Shown piece after piece: positions 7,636-16,696 of a DNA stretch of 64,000 nt. How positions within the stretch are numbered: the stretch's first letter is position 1; every line of letters starts with the position of its first letter. Source of the DNA: Kitasatospora viridis (GTDB lineage Bacteria; Actinomycetota; Actinomycetes; Streptomycetales; Streptomycetaceae); assembly GCF_007829815.1 (NCBI RefSeq), contig NZ_VIWT01000001.1, positions 5,113,001 through 5,177,000 of the forward strand, read 5' to 3'. The notes under the pieces are model-generated. The model was not told where the DNA came from and did no database searches. It worked only from the letters and a program-made list of their open reading frames with translations. The position numbers and the translations under genes were made by a program.

Positions 7636-8906
7636 AGCGCCGCCGGCTGCGGTGCGGTCTCCCGCCGCAGCCGGACGGCGCGCGCGTTCGGGTCGGTGCG
7701 GGCGTCGAAGCGCCAGAGCGCGGGCAGCGCGCAGGCGATCGCGCCGACCGCGAGCACGCAGGCCAGGCCGCCCGCCCAGACCGAGGTGCGCACGCCGAGC
7801 GCCGCCGCCGTCCAGCCCGAGCGGACCGAGGCCAGCTGGGGGCCCGTCGAGTAGCTCAGCACCTCGATCCCGGCGAGGCGCCCGCGCAGCTCGTCGGGGA
7901 TGGTGCCGTTCCACAGGGTGGAGCGGAAGAGCCCGCTCACCATGTCGGCCGCGCCCGCCGCGACCAGGCAGAACAGCACCACCCAGACGTTCGGGACCAG
8001 CCCCGCGCCCGCCATCGCCGCGCCCCAGCCGGCCGCCGCGAGCGCGATCATCCGGCCGTGCCGGTGCACCCGCCGGGCCCAGGAGCTGGTCAGGCCGACC
8101 AGCAGGCTGCCGATCGCGAAGGAGGAGTACATCAGGCCGAGCGCCCAGGTCGCGTGCAGCCGGTCGGCGAGGAAGGGCAGGATCGCGGTCGGCATCGCCA
8201 GCAGCATCGCGACGAAGTCCACCGCGTAGCTGGCGAGCAGGTCGCGCCGCTGACGGGCGTACCGCAGCCCCTCGGTGATCGAGCCCAGCGAGGCGCGCTC
8301 GGCGCTCGGCGCGGTGGGCACCGGGCGCAGCCGGAAGAGCAGCAGGGCGGAGGCCAGGAAGCTCAGCAGGTCGAGCTGGAACGCCACCGCCACCCCGGCG
8401 GTGGTGGCGATCAGGCCGGCCAGCACCGGCCCGAGGATCGCGCCGATGTTCCAGCGCAGCGACAGCAGCGAGGCGGCGGAGGCGAGTTGGTCGTGCCGCA
8501 CGAGCTGCGGCGCGAGTGCGTCCAGGGAGGGGCGCTGGAGCGCGGCGCCCGCGGTGGTGAACGCCGCCGCGCAGTAGAGCGGCCAGACCGCGGGGTGCGG
8601 CAGCAGCGAGTCGACCACCAGCACCAGCGCGGACCCGCCCTGCGCCAGCTCGGTCCACAGCAGCAGCCGCCGCCGGTCCAGCGCGTCGGCCAGCGCCCCG
8701 CCCCACAGCCCGCAGACCACCATCGGCACCAGCTCCACCGCGCCCACCGCACCGACGGCGACCGAGGAGCCGGTCAGCGCCTTGATCTGCAGCGGCAGCG
8801 CCACCACGGTGAGCGTGGTGCCCAGGATGGTGATCACCCCGGATCCCCAGAGCAGGCGGAAGTCGCGCGAGCTGCGCAGCGGGGAGAGGTCCAGGCCGAA
8901 AGTCAC
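7632..8906 (-). CDS. MFS transporter
   Basis: A 424-aa, roughly 12-helix major facilitator related to MFS_3 exporters. It starts with SPLRSSRDFRLLWGSG, a common opening of this branch, followed by GLWGGALADALDRRR (motif A, loop 2-3). Exported substrate unknown; often drugs or siderophores. I chose the GTG at 8906, which puts the first helix at the normal distance. The frame is open to 9095 but the extra residues are not family-like, and no good Shine-Dalgarno is visible for either. The 179 bp to the divergent gene at 9086 hold two TGATCA sites (8982 and 9017) that may be regulatory. Confidence 0.85.
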   Translation of the reverse strand: MTFGLDLSPLRSSRDFRLLWGSGVITILGTTLTVVALPLQIKALTGSSVAVGAVGAVELVPMVVCGLWGGALADALDRRRLLLWTELAQGGSALVLVVDSLLPHPAVWPLYCAAAFTTAGAALQRPSLDALAPQLVRHDQLASAASLLSLRWNIGAILGPVLAGLIATTAGVAVAFQLDLLSFLASALLLFRLRPVPTAPSAERASLGSITEGLRYARQRRDLLASYAVDFVAMLLAMPTAILPFLADRLHATWALGLMYSSFAIGSLLVGLTSSWARRVHRHGRMIALAAAGWGAAMAGAGLVPNVWVVLFCLVAAGAADMVSGLFRSTLWNGTIPDELRGRLAGIEVLSYSTGPQLASVRSGWTAAALGVRTSVWAGGLACVLAVGAIACALPALWRFDARTDPNARAVRLRRETAPQPAAL

Positions 8907-9085
8907 AGCGGGGAAATGTACGTGCACGATGGCTGGGGCGAAAGTGGTTTTCGGGCGGAGACCGGAACGGAACGCCTCGAAATGATCACACCGTGACCAA
9001 TTCGCTGTACGGGAATGATCATCTTCGGTGAGGATGCTGACCGTCTCCTCCTTCCCCCCGCCGCACCTCCCCAGAACGGTCCGCG

Positions 9086-10396
9086 ATGTCCTCACTGTCC
9101 GGAGTCAGAGCCAATCCGGTCCTCCGGGTCCTCTTCGTCCTCGTCGTCGTCCTCCTCACGGTGCTGGTCTTCCAGGTGGTGCAGCGCCAGAACGGCAGCA
9201 CCCCCGAGCCGACCCTGCCCTCCGCGCAGCTGCAGGCCGAACTGGTCACGGCGCCCACCGGCGCGCAGCCGTTCAGCCGGGACGCCTACGGGCCGGACGG
9301 ACTGCTCGACCGGGACCAGTTCGTCGGTCACCTCTTCGTCCAGAGCGGCCAGGCGGCCGAGCGGAGCAACCTCGACAGCGAGGGCTTCAAGTACGCCGCC
9401 GAGGTCAACTGGAACGCGCCGGACGGCACCCAGGCCGCCGTCTTCCTGGCCCAGTTCGCCCACAGCAGCGGCGCGAAGGACTTCGCGGCCTCGGTCGCGC
9501 AGGCCACCTCGCAGCAGCAGAGCCCCGCGACCCCGCTCTTCGCGGTGGACGGGGTGCCGCACGCCCAGCGCTGGACCGCCGGCCGGCTGGACCACGAGGG
9601 CGACGTCTGGCAGCAGGCATGGCTCATCGACCGCAACATCGTGGCCAACGTGCACTACTTCACCGCCGGCTCGCCCGACACCCCCGGGCTGACCAGGCTG
9701 GTCACGGCCCAGTACGCGCGCCTGCAGGCGGCGACCGCCACCGCCTCGCCGATGCCCACCGCCTCGCCGACCACGCCCACCCCGCTCGGCGGCGCCAAGC
9801 CCGCGTCCGCCGGCCCGGCCGACCAGGCGCGGCTGCAGGGCGACCTGGTGGCGCCGCCGAGCGGTTCGGACCCGTGGCCGGTGGACGACCAGAACGGGCC
9901 GGTCGGCGTGCTGACGCTGCCGCAGTTCATGAAGCGGTTCGGTGCCGACGACGCCAAGGCCCGGATCACCGACGAGCAGGTCGACCGCGGCTTCCAGTAC
10001 GCGGTGCGGGAGAACTGGACCGACGCGAACGACGAGCAGGCCGACCTCCAGCTGATCCAGTTCGCCGGCACCGCCGGAGCGCAGAGCTTCCTGCTGGACT
10101 GCCAGGCGTCGGTGAAGGCCGAGGTCGGCTCCGCGGACGTCTACGACGTGCCCGACAGCGGTGGCGCCACGGCCTACATCCACCCCGAACTCGACGACCA
10201 GGGCAACCGGTGGACCGAGGCCTACCTGGCGGTCGGCAACATCGCCGTCGAGCTCGACTCCTACACGCCGACCAACATCGACCGGGACTCGCTGACCGCT
10301 CTGCTGCAGCAGGAGTACACCAAGCTGATGGCCGACCCGACGGTCGCGGCCGCCGCGAAGGCGGCGCCCGCCCTTCCGTCGGCCGATCCGTCCTGA
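9086..10396 (+). CDS. Membrane-anchored protein with duplicated unknown domain
   Basis: A 436-aa protein I do not recognise. Residues 12-32 are a single N-terminal membrane anchor, so the rest is probably extracytoplasmic. The outside part is an internal duplication joined by an Ala/Thr/Pro-rich linker. The first copy (about 49-213) and the second (about 249-415) share LQ-ELV-PP-G, a long helix, EGF-YA-E-NW, L-QFA---GA--F, and a final RLVTAQYARL / ALLQQEYTKL motif. The pattern recalls sensor or lipid-binding lipoproteins, but no function is assigned. It stands between a divergent MFS gene and the NCS1 permease. Confidence 0.75.
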   Translation: MSSLSGVRANPVLRVLFVLVVVLLTVLVFQVVQRQNGSTPEPTLPSAQLQAELVTAPTGAQPFSRDAYGPDGLLDRDQFVGHLFVQSGQAAERSNLDSEGFKYAAEVNWNAPDGTQAAVFLAQFAHSSGAKDFAASVAQATSQQQSPATPLFAVDGVPHAQRWTAGRLDHEGDVWQQAWLIDRNIVANVHYFTAGSPDTPGLTRLVTAQYARLQAATATASPMPTASPTTPTPLGGAKPASAGPADQARLQGDLVAPPSGSDPWPVDDQNGPVGVLTLPQFMKRFGADDAKARITDEQVDRGFQYAVRENWTDANDEQADLQLIQFAGTAGAQSFLLDCQASVKAEVGSADVYDVPDSGGATAYIHPELDDQGNRWTEAYLAVGNIAVELDSYTPTNIDRDSLTALLQQEYTKLMADPTVAAAAKAAPALPSADPS

Positions 10397-10405
10397 CGGG
10401 GGCGA

Positions 10406-10429
10406 CGGCCGGCGGACGTCCGCCGGCCG
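10406..10429. terminator. Perfect 24-bp palindrome after the duplicated-domain gene
   Basis: The sequence CGGCCGGCGGAC and its exact reverse complement meet without spacer. As RNA it gives a strong GC hairpin 10 nt after the stop codon, so it is a likely factor-assisted terminator; it lacks a U-run. Confidence 0.5.
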
Positions 10430-10577
10430 GCGCCGTGGTGCGGTCGTCCAAGGGTTTTGCGCCGACTGTCCGGTTCTGTGGAGTTTCCGACGTTGTGCGC
10501 GCAGCCCGCCGGAACGAATCATGGACGGACGCCGGCGAACCCCCGCGTCGGCGAACGAGAGCACCAGGAACACGACG

Positions 10578-12041
10578 TTGCAGCAGCCCCACGCCCCCTC
10601 CGCGGGCCACTCGCTGATCGAACAGCACGGTGTCGACACCATTCCCGAGGCGGAGCGGACCAGCTCGCCCCGTGACGTCGTCTCGATCCTCGTAGGATCC
10701 AACCTCGCCTTCGGCGTGGTCGTCTTCGGCTGGCTCCCGGTCTCCTTCGGCCTCTCCTTCTGGGCCGGCGCCGGCTCGGTGGTCCTCGGCACGGTCCTCG
10801 GCATCGTGCTGACCGCGCCGCTGGCCCTGGTCTCGCTGCGGACCGCGACCAACCTCTCCACCAGCTCCGGCGCCCACTTCGGCGTGCGCGGGCGCCTGAT
10901 CGGCTCGGTGGTGGGTCTGCTGCTCTCCCTCGGCTACACGGCGCTCGCCCTCTGGGTGGGCGGTGACGTGGTGGTCGGCGCGCTGAACCGGATGCTCGGC
11001 CTGCCGGCCGACGGCCCCGCGTACGTGGTGACGTACAGCGTGCTGGCGGCACTGAGCGCGACGGCGGCGGTCTTCGGCTACCGGCTGCTGCTGAAGCTGG
11101 AGAAGCTGCTGATGTGGGCGATGGGCGGCCTGCTGCTGGCCGGGCTGTTCGCCTTCGCCCCGCACTTCGACGGATCGGCGCACGGCGCCTACCTGCTCGG
11201 CGGCTTCTGGCCGACCTGGCTGCTGTCGGTGGTCGCGGCGGGCCTCAGCGGCCCGATCGCCTTCATCACGCTGCTCGGCGACTACACGCGGTACGTCTCC
11301 CCGGCCCGGCACAGCGGCCGGAAGGTGCTGCGGTCCACCTGCCTGGGCCTGTTCCTCGGCCTGCTGATCCCGCAGCTCTTCGGCACCTTCACGGCGGTCG
11401 CCACGGGCGCGGGCCAGAACTACGTGCACAGCCTGATCACCGGTGCGCCGGCCTGGTTCCTGCTGCCGCTGCTGATCAACGGGCTGCTCGGCAGCGCGGG
11501 CAACACCGGACTGATGCTGTACTCGATGGGCCTCGACCTGGACGCGATCCTCCCGCGCGCCACCCGTCTGCAGGCCACCTACGTGGTGGCGGCGACGGCG
11601 GCCGTCCTGGTCTTCCTCGGCCACTTCGTGTGGAGCGCGCAGGACGCCGTGACCTCGTTCGTGCTGGTCCTCACCGCGATCGGCACGCCCTGGGCCGTGA
11701 TCACGCTGATCGGTCACCGGCGCTGCCGGGGCGACTACGACCGGGCGTCGCTCCAGGTGCTCAACCGGCGGACCCGCGGCGGCATCTACTGGTACCGGGC
11801 GGGTTGGAACGTTCCCGCGACGGTCGCCTGGGCAGCGGGCGGCGCGGTCGGCCTGTGCGCGGTGGACACCCCCGTCTACCAGGGTCCGCTGCTGCCGCTG
11901 ACGGGCGGCATCGACGTGAGTTTCCTGCTCTCCGGCGCAGTGGCGGCGCTGCTCTACCTGGCGCTGTCCCGGCGGGCACGGGGGCGCGCCGGAGCGACCG
12001 CGCCGGCCGTGGCCGAGGCGCCGGTCCTCTCGGACCGTTAG
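10578..12041 (+). CDS. Purine/cytosine permease, NCS1 family
   Basis: A 487-aa, about 12-helix transporter. The opening IEQHGVDTIPEAER is the hallmark cytosolic start of actinobacterial purine-cytosine permeases. FITLLGDYTRYVSP is the conserved loop of NCS1 proteins. It should import a nucleobase or related compound with a cation. I chose the TTG at 10578 because AGGA lies 8 nt upstream and the MQQPHxP start matches the family style; the frame extends to 10521. It converges on the RNA-repair operon with only 20 bp between stops. Confidence 0.88.
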   Translation: MQQPHAPSAGHSLIEQHGVDTIPEAERTSSPRDVVSILVGSNLAFGVVVFGWLPVSFGLSFWAGAGSVVLGTVLGIVLTAPLALVSLRTATNLSTSSGAHFGVRGRLIGSVVGLLLSLGYTALALWVGGDVVVGALNRMLGLPADGPAYVVTYSVLAALSATAAVFGYRLLLKLEKLLMWAMGGLLLAGLFAFAPHFDGSAHGAYLLGGFWPTWLLSVVAAGLSGPIAFITLLGDYTRYVSPARHSGRKVLRSTCLGLFLGLLIPQLFGTFTAVATGAGQNYVHSLITGAPAWFLLPLLINGLLGSAGNTGLMLYSMGLDLDAILPRATRLQATYVVAATAAVLVFLGHFVWSAQDAVTSFVLVLTAIGTPWAVITLIGHRRCRGDYDRASLQVLNRRTRGGIYWYRAGWNVPATVAWAAGGAVGLCAVDTPVYQGPLLPLTGGIDVSFLLSGAVAALLYLALSRRARGRAGATAPAVAEAPVLSDR

Positions 12042-12061
12042 GGTCTGTCAGGCCGCCGCCG

Positions 12062-14872
12062 TCAGCGGAGCGTCGGCACGTCACCTCCGCCCAGCCGGGC
12101 GACCGACACGCCGGCCAGGCCGCGCAGCCACGGGGCGGTGAGCTCGGCGAGGCGGTCCCGGTCGGGCGGGGTGCGGCCGAGGCCGATGGCGAAGTGGGCG
12201 GTGGTGGGCGTCAGTTCGTGGGGGCGGGGCCAGGCGTGCAGGTCGGGGGAGCCGGCCTGGGCCAGCGCGGTGAGCAGGGCGCGCAGCCGGCCGCGGACCC
12301 GGCCGAGGGTGTCCGCCAGCCGCTCCGGGGTGGCGGCGGTGATGTCCACGGTGGCCCAGGCGCGGTGGCGGCGGTGCAGGGGCGGGGAGGCGAGCAGCTC
12401 CCGCCAGGGGACGTCGTCGCCGATCGACTCCCAGGCCGTGTAGAGCTCCTGGACCAGGAGGTCGAGCCGGCCGACGTCCACCTGCTCGGTGCAGCTGCGC
12501 ACCGGAGCGGTCGGCGTCAGCACCGTGACCGGGTGTCCGGATGGCTCGACCGACACGGTCGGACCGCCGAGGAGCGCGACCGGTCGGCGCCAGTCCCAGC
12601 CCGCCCAGTCCGCGAAGAACTCGCGCAGCAGCGCGTCGCCCGCGAGCTCCGGGTGGTCCAGGGTGGTGCGCGCCGCCAGCACCGCCCAGGCCAGCCCGGG
12701 CAGGCCGCCGAACGGCGCGCCGTCCAGCCCGCGGGCCCGCGCCCAGGCCTTGACCTGACGGGCCAGCAGGGCGAACGCGGCGTGCCGCGCGCCGACCGCC
12801 CGCTCGATCGCCGCCGCGTCGGTCACTGCGCTCAGCGCTACGGCGGCCGCCTCGCCGAGCTCGGCCCGCCGGGCCACGGCCTCGGCGGGCGGCAGGTCAC
12901 CGCAGCCCACCACGACCAGGTCGGCGGTCAGCCCGTTCGTCCGCAGCCGCAGTCCGGGCACCCGAGCCCCCGTCACCTCGCGGACCTCGATGTCCTCCGG
13001 GAGCTGGAAGTCCGTCAGATCGACGTCTCCCGGCACGATCGCCACCAGGTCCAGGTCCGCGCCCTCCAGCGCGCACCGCATCCGCCGGGAACCGACCACC
13101 TCCAGCACCTCCGCGTGCCGCACCACCCGGCTGATCAGCTCGCTGACCAGCGCCTGGTCCGCCGGCCCGCCGGTCGGTGGGTGGCACCCCAGCGCCTCCG
13201 GCAGCCAGCGCAGCTCGCCGCTGCCCAGCCGCACCGTGGCGCGCGGGCGCATCGGCCCGCTGCCGCGCCGTGAGAGCAGCACCAGTTCGCCGACCTCGGC
13301 CGTCATCGGCGCCAGCGCCTCGGTGGCCCGGGCGATCAACGCCTGCGGGTCGGCGGTCCGACCCAGCGTCAGGTGCGGGGTGAAGCCCTCGGCCCGGCCC
13401 CGGCAGCGCGGGAAGCGGCGCAGCAGCGCGTGCCGCAGGTCGGCCCACGGCTGCTCGCCGCCGGCCGCCGGGTCGAGCCAGACGGTGGCGTCCTCGCGGT
13501 GGCCGAAGCTGTGCAGGCCGGCCAGCCGGGCGGTGAACGGCCCGACCTCGGCGGCCGCGGCGGCCAGCAGCGGCGCGGCCCGCTCGAACTCCGCCTCCGG
13601 GACGAAGCCGAAGAGCAGGTTGACGTGCGGCGGCCAGCGGTGCAGCTGCGCGTCGTGGCGCCGCCGCACCTCCTGGACGGCCGGCCAGAGTTCGGCCGGC
13701 GGCAGCCAGGCCACCGCCGTCCGCGCGCCGGGCGCCAGGTCGAGCACCTCCCCGGGCGCGTCGCCGCTCAGGTCCAGGTCGGCCGCCACGCCGTAATGGT
13801 CCGACGGGAGCGGCCGGCCGGGCTCGGCGACGCGCCCGAGCAGCCGCGCGCCGGTCACCCTCGCCGCTCCCGGCCGCAGCAGGATCCGGTCCAGCCGACC
13901 GGCCCGACCGGTCAGCGAGGAGACGGCGGCCAGCGGGTTGGCCACCGGGTCGAAGGTGGGCGTGCGGTCGCCGGGGCCGTGCGCCTCGGTCCAGGCGTCG
14001 CGCAGGGCGAGCGCCACGCCCGGGCCGGCCGACCCCTCGCGGCCGTCGTTGAAGTCGCCGAGCAGCACCAGCTCGCCCGGCACACCGCTCAACCCCTCGG
14101 CGATCCGGGCGAGTTCGACCTCGCGCCGATCGGCGCCGGCCGGCGAGTGGTCACTGCTCAGGTGGGTGGCGGCCAGCACCAGGGGCCCTGCGGCGGTGCT
14201 CACGGTGAGCGCGGCCAGCGCCTTGTGCGGGCCCAGCTCGTGGTGCCCGGCCTCGCGCACCGGCAGCCGGCTGAGCAGCAGCAGGCCGTGCGCGTCGAGG
14301 GTGCGCCGGTCGGCCGGGCCGCAGCTGAGCGCGTACCGCTCGCGCACCCAGGGCTCGGCGAGCAGCAGGTCGAGCAGAGCCGGCTCGACCTCCTGGAGGG
14401 CGATCAGGTCGGCGTCGGCCCCGGCCAGCGCGGCGAGCAGCGCGGGGCGGCGGCGCGCGGTGTCGATCAGTGCGCCGTCGTAGCGGTCCCAGAGCGTGTT
14501 CCAGGTGACCAGCCGCGGGTGCGCGACGTCCGCCACGCCGTCCGCCTCGGCCCCGGCGGTCCAGGCGGCGCCGTTCCAGTGCCAGACCTGACGGGGCGTG
14601 AAGAACGGCGGTTGCAGGCGGCGCGGCTCGCGTGCCAGGCCGGCGTCGGTGCGGTCCAGCAGGTCCAGGCCGCTGGCCCGGTCCCAGACCAGCTCCCCGT
14701 CCGCCTCCACGAACAGCACCCGGTGCCAGGGGATCTCCCCGCCCGGCACGAAGGCGGGCAGCGGGATCCGCTTGGGCTCGGCCTGACGCCGGCTCACCCC
14801 CAGCACGAACCGCGCCGGGTCGAACCGGGCGTCCCAGCGGACCCGGTGGTAGATCTCCTCGCTGGTGCGCAT
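12062..14872 (-). CDS. Multidomain RNA-repair protein: MJ1316/DUF504 - EEP nuclease - 2H phosphoesterase - nucleotidyltransferase
   Basis: A 936-aa fusion. Residues 1-72 match the MJ1316 (DUF504) domain, proposed to recognise RNA cyclic ends (IYHRVRWD, GGEIPWHRV). Residues 118-370 are an endonuclease/exonuclease/phosphatase domain with N125, E161, H237, D273-x-N275 and D358-H359. Residues 385-560 are a 2H phosphoesterase with H416 (PPHVNLLFGF) and H500 (FTPHLTLGR), expected to open 2',3'-cyclic phosphates. Residues 575-936 resemble eukaryotic-type poly(A) polymerase: G594-S595, D606-x-D608 and D651, then a central domain with RQVKAWARARG and GGLPGLAWAVL. All catalytic sets look intact. It starts inside the stop of the ligase gene (TGATG), so translation is coupled. 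Acts on damaged RNA in the cytoplasm, by inference. Confidence 0.85.
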   Translation of the reverse strand: MRTSEEIYHRVRWDARFDPARFVLGVSRRQAEPKRIPLPAFVPGGEIPWHRVLFVEADGELVWDRASGLDLLDRTDAGLAREPRRLQPPFFTPRQVWHWNGAAWTAGAEADGVADVAHPRLVTWNTLWDRYDGALIDTARRRPALLAALAGADADLIALQEVEPALLDLLLAEPWVRERYALSCGPADRRTLDAHGLLLLSRLPVREAGHHELGPHKALAALTVSTAAGPLVLAATHLSSDHSPAGADRREVELARIAEGLSGVPGELVLLGDFNDGREGSAGPGVALALRDAWTEAHGPGDRTPTFDPVANPLAAVSSLTGRAGRLDRILLRPGAARVTGARLLGRVAEPGRPLPSDHYGVAADLDLSGDAPGEVLDLAPGARTAVAWLPPAELWPAVQEVRRRHDAQLHRWPPHVNLLFGFVPEAEFERAAPLLAAAAAEVGPFTARLAGLHSFGHREDATVWLDPAAGGEQPWADLRHALLRRFPRCRGRAEGFTPHLTLGRTADPQALIARATEALAPMTAEVGELVLLSRRGSGPMRPRATVRLGSGELRWLPEALGCHPPTGGPADQALVSELISRVVRHAEVLEVVGSRRMRCALEGADLDLVAIVPGDVDLTDFQLPEDIEVREVTGARVPGLRLRTNGLTADLVVVGCGDLPPAEAVARRAELGEAAAVALSAVTDAAAIERAVGARHAAFALLARQVKAWARARGLDGAPFGGLPGLAWAVLAARTTLDHPELAGDALLREFFADWAGWDWRRPVALLGGPTVSVEPSGHPVTVLTPTAPVRSCTEQVDVGRLDLLVQELYTAWESIGDDVPWRELLASPPLHRRHRAWATVDITAATPERLADTLGRVRGRLRALLTALAQAGSPDLHAWPRPHELTPTTAHFAIGLGRTPPDRDRLAELTAPWLRGLAGVSVARLGGGDVPTLR

Positions 14873-16626
14873 CAGGCTCCCACCTCCGGAAGGGACAGGT
14901 CCGACAGTGTGTCAGCGGTGTCCGACACCTCGCCCGCCGCGTCCAGGTACCAGGTGCGGTGCGCCTGCCCGGGGTAGGGCGGGTCGTAGCGGCGCAGCTG
15001 CTCGGTCAGCACCTCGGCCGGCACCGGGTGCTCGCGCACCGCGTTGCGGCGCAGCAGCTCCGGCTCGCCGACCAGCGCGACCACCTGGGTGGTGAGCGCG
15101 TCGCGCCGCCGGGCCACCGCCTGCGCCTGGGCGCGCTGGTGCGGGGTGAGCGAGGTGGCGTCCCAGACGGCGGTGCCGCCGGCGGCCAGCGCGGCGTCCA
15201 GCCGGTCCAGCCCCTCGCGCAGCACCTCGCCGTTGGCCCGCTGGTCGGCGCGGTCGCCCCGGGCGGCCCGCAGGTCGTCGAGCGCGAGGTAGCGTGCCGA
15301 TCCCGCGAACCGGCGCGCGAAGCTGCTCTTGCCGCTGCCGGACGGCCCGACCAGCTGCACCAGCCGGGGGAAGCCGCCGTCCCGCCATCGCCAGGTGGCC
15401 GGCACCGCTTCGGCCGCGCTGCCGATCCGCCCGAGGGCGAACGCCTCCTTGGCCTGCGCCCAGCAGCGGTCGGCCGCCGCCGGGTCGAGGCCGGCGAGCT
15501 CGGCCCGCAGCCCCGTGCGCAGCTCGGCGAAGGGGTCCGGGCCGAGCAGCCCGGCCTCCTCGGCGAGCAGCGCCGACCACTCCACCTGCTCGACCGCCTC
15601 GGCCGAGCCGGCGGGGCCGTCGGCGACGGCCGCCGCGACGGCGTGCAGCACGCCCAGGTCGGCGGCCAGCGCGAGCCGGCCGAGGCCGCCCCGGCGGTCC
15701 TGGTCCGGGTAGGGCAGCAGCAGGTTGGCGTGCAGGCCGACCAGGTCGGCGACCCGGCGGGCCGCGCCGACCCCGAGCGCCCCGGCGAGCCGGCCGGCCA
15801 GCCGGCCGCGGTGCGCGCCGTGCAGCAGCGCGGCGAGCACCCCGGCCAGCCGGGCGTCCCCGGTGCGGCTGAGCAGGTCGAGCCGTTCGGCTGCGGCCCG
15901 CGCGGCGGCGGGGTCGCCCACGAGGTCCGCCCCCAGCGCCGCGAGCAGTTCCTCGGCCACCACCGGCCCGCCGGAGCGCACCGACCAGAGCGCGGCCGAC
16001 GGCCCCAGGCCGTTGGGCACCACGGGCGCGTGCATCCAGTGCGTCGAGGTCTGCACGTGCCCGGGGCGGACCCACTTGGCGACCCGCTGCCCGAACTCGG
16101 CCCGGGGGAACCCGTCGGCGGTGCGGACCACGTACCCCTCCTGGTGGTCCAGGTCGAGCCGCAGCGCCCGCAGCGCGCGCACGGCCCGGTCGTCCAGCAC
16201 GCCGCGCCAGAGCACCCGGGGCACCGGAACGCCCCGCTCACCGAGCCAACGCACCGTCAGGTCCCAGTCCAGGCACCGGTCTTGGGCGTCCCAGACGGAG
16301 AACCCGTAGAAGTACCCGGCCAGTTCGCGGTAGGCGATGGAGTGCCGGGCGAACAGGTTCTCCCCGCAGATCCGCCAGCCCTGCGGCACGGTCGGGCCGA
16401 TCCGGCCCTGGAGCGCCTTGACCCAGGTGCGGGAGGGGTGGTGGGCGGAGTCCAGCGAGCGGGCGTGCAGACCGTCCCGGTAGAGGGTGGTGTTCTCGCC
16501 GTCGAGCTTCTCGGTCACCACCACCTCGCGCCCGCGCAGCCCGGACAGGTCGCCGGTGCGCAGGTCGTCCGCGCTCGCCCCGGGCGACCAGGGCAGATGC
16601 GGCGTCCGAGGGTAGTGCGTGCGCAT
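14872..16626 (-). CDS. RNA ligase fused to polynucleotide kinase
   Basis: A 584-aa two-enzyme protein. Residues 20-190 are an adenylyltransferase of the RNA ligase superfamily: K40 in TEKLDGEN is the AMP-accepting lysine, YGFSVWDA (about 107-114) is motif III-like, QEGYVVR (162-168) is motif IV and RVAKWVR (181-187) is motif V with K184. A helical region (about 190-410) follows. Residues 420-580 are a P-loop kinase with GPSGSGKSS (427-435) and LALDDLR (Asp450/451), expected to phosphorylate 5'-OH ends. No 3'-phosphatase motif is seen. GGGGAG precedes the ATG by 9 nt, and TATCGT (16669-16664) may be its -10. It heads a two-gene operon with the 936-aa protein and supplies the sealing step. Confidence 0.88.
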   Translation of the reverse strand: MRTHYPRTPHLPWSPGASADDLRTGDLSGLRGREVVVTEKLDGENTTLYRDGLHARSLDSAHHPSRTWVKALQGRIGPTVPQGWRICGENLFARHSIAYRELAGYFYGFSVWDAQDRCLDWDLTVRWLGERGVPVPRVLWRGVLDDRAVRALRALRLDLDHQEGYVVRTADGFPRAEFGQRVAKWVRPGHVQTSTHWMHAPVVPNGLGPSAALWSVRSGGPVVAEELLAALGADLVGDPAAARAAAERLDLLSRTGDARLAGVLAALLHGAHRGRLAGRLAGALGVGAARRVADLVGLHANLLLPYPDQDRRGGLGRLALAADLGVLHAVAAAVADGPAGSAEAVEQVEWSALLAEEAGLLGPDPFAELRTGLRAELAGLDPAAADRCWAQAKEAFALGRIGSAAEAVPATWRWRDGGFPRLVQLVGPSGSGKSSFARRFAGSARYLALDDLRAARGDRADQRANGEVLREGLDRLDAALAAGGTAVWDATSLTPHQRAQAQAVARRRDALTTQVVALVGEPELLRRNAVREHPVPAEVLTEQLRRYDPPYPGQAHRTWYLDAAGEVSDTADTLSDLSLPEVGA

Positions 16627-16696
16627 GTCCGTGGCTCCCCGTGCTGGATGTCCTGCCCCGAGGACGATAGGAGGCCGGGCGGGGCCGGGCCATCGA

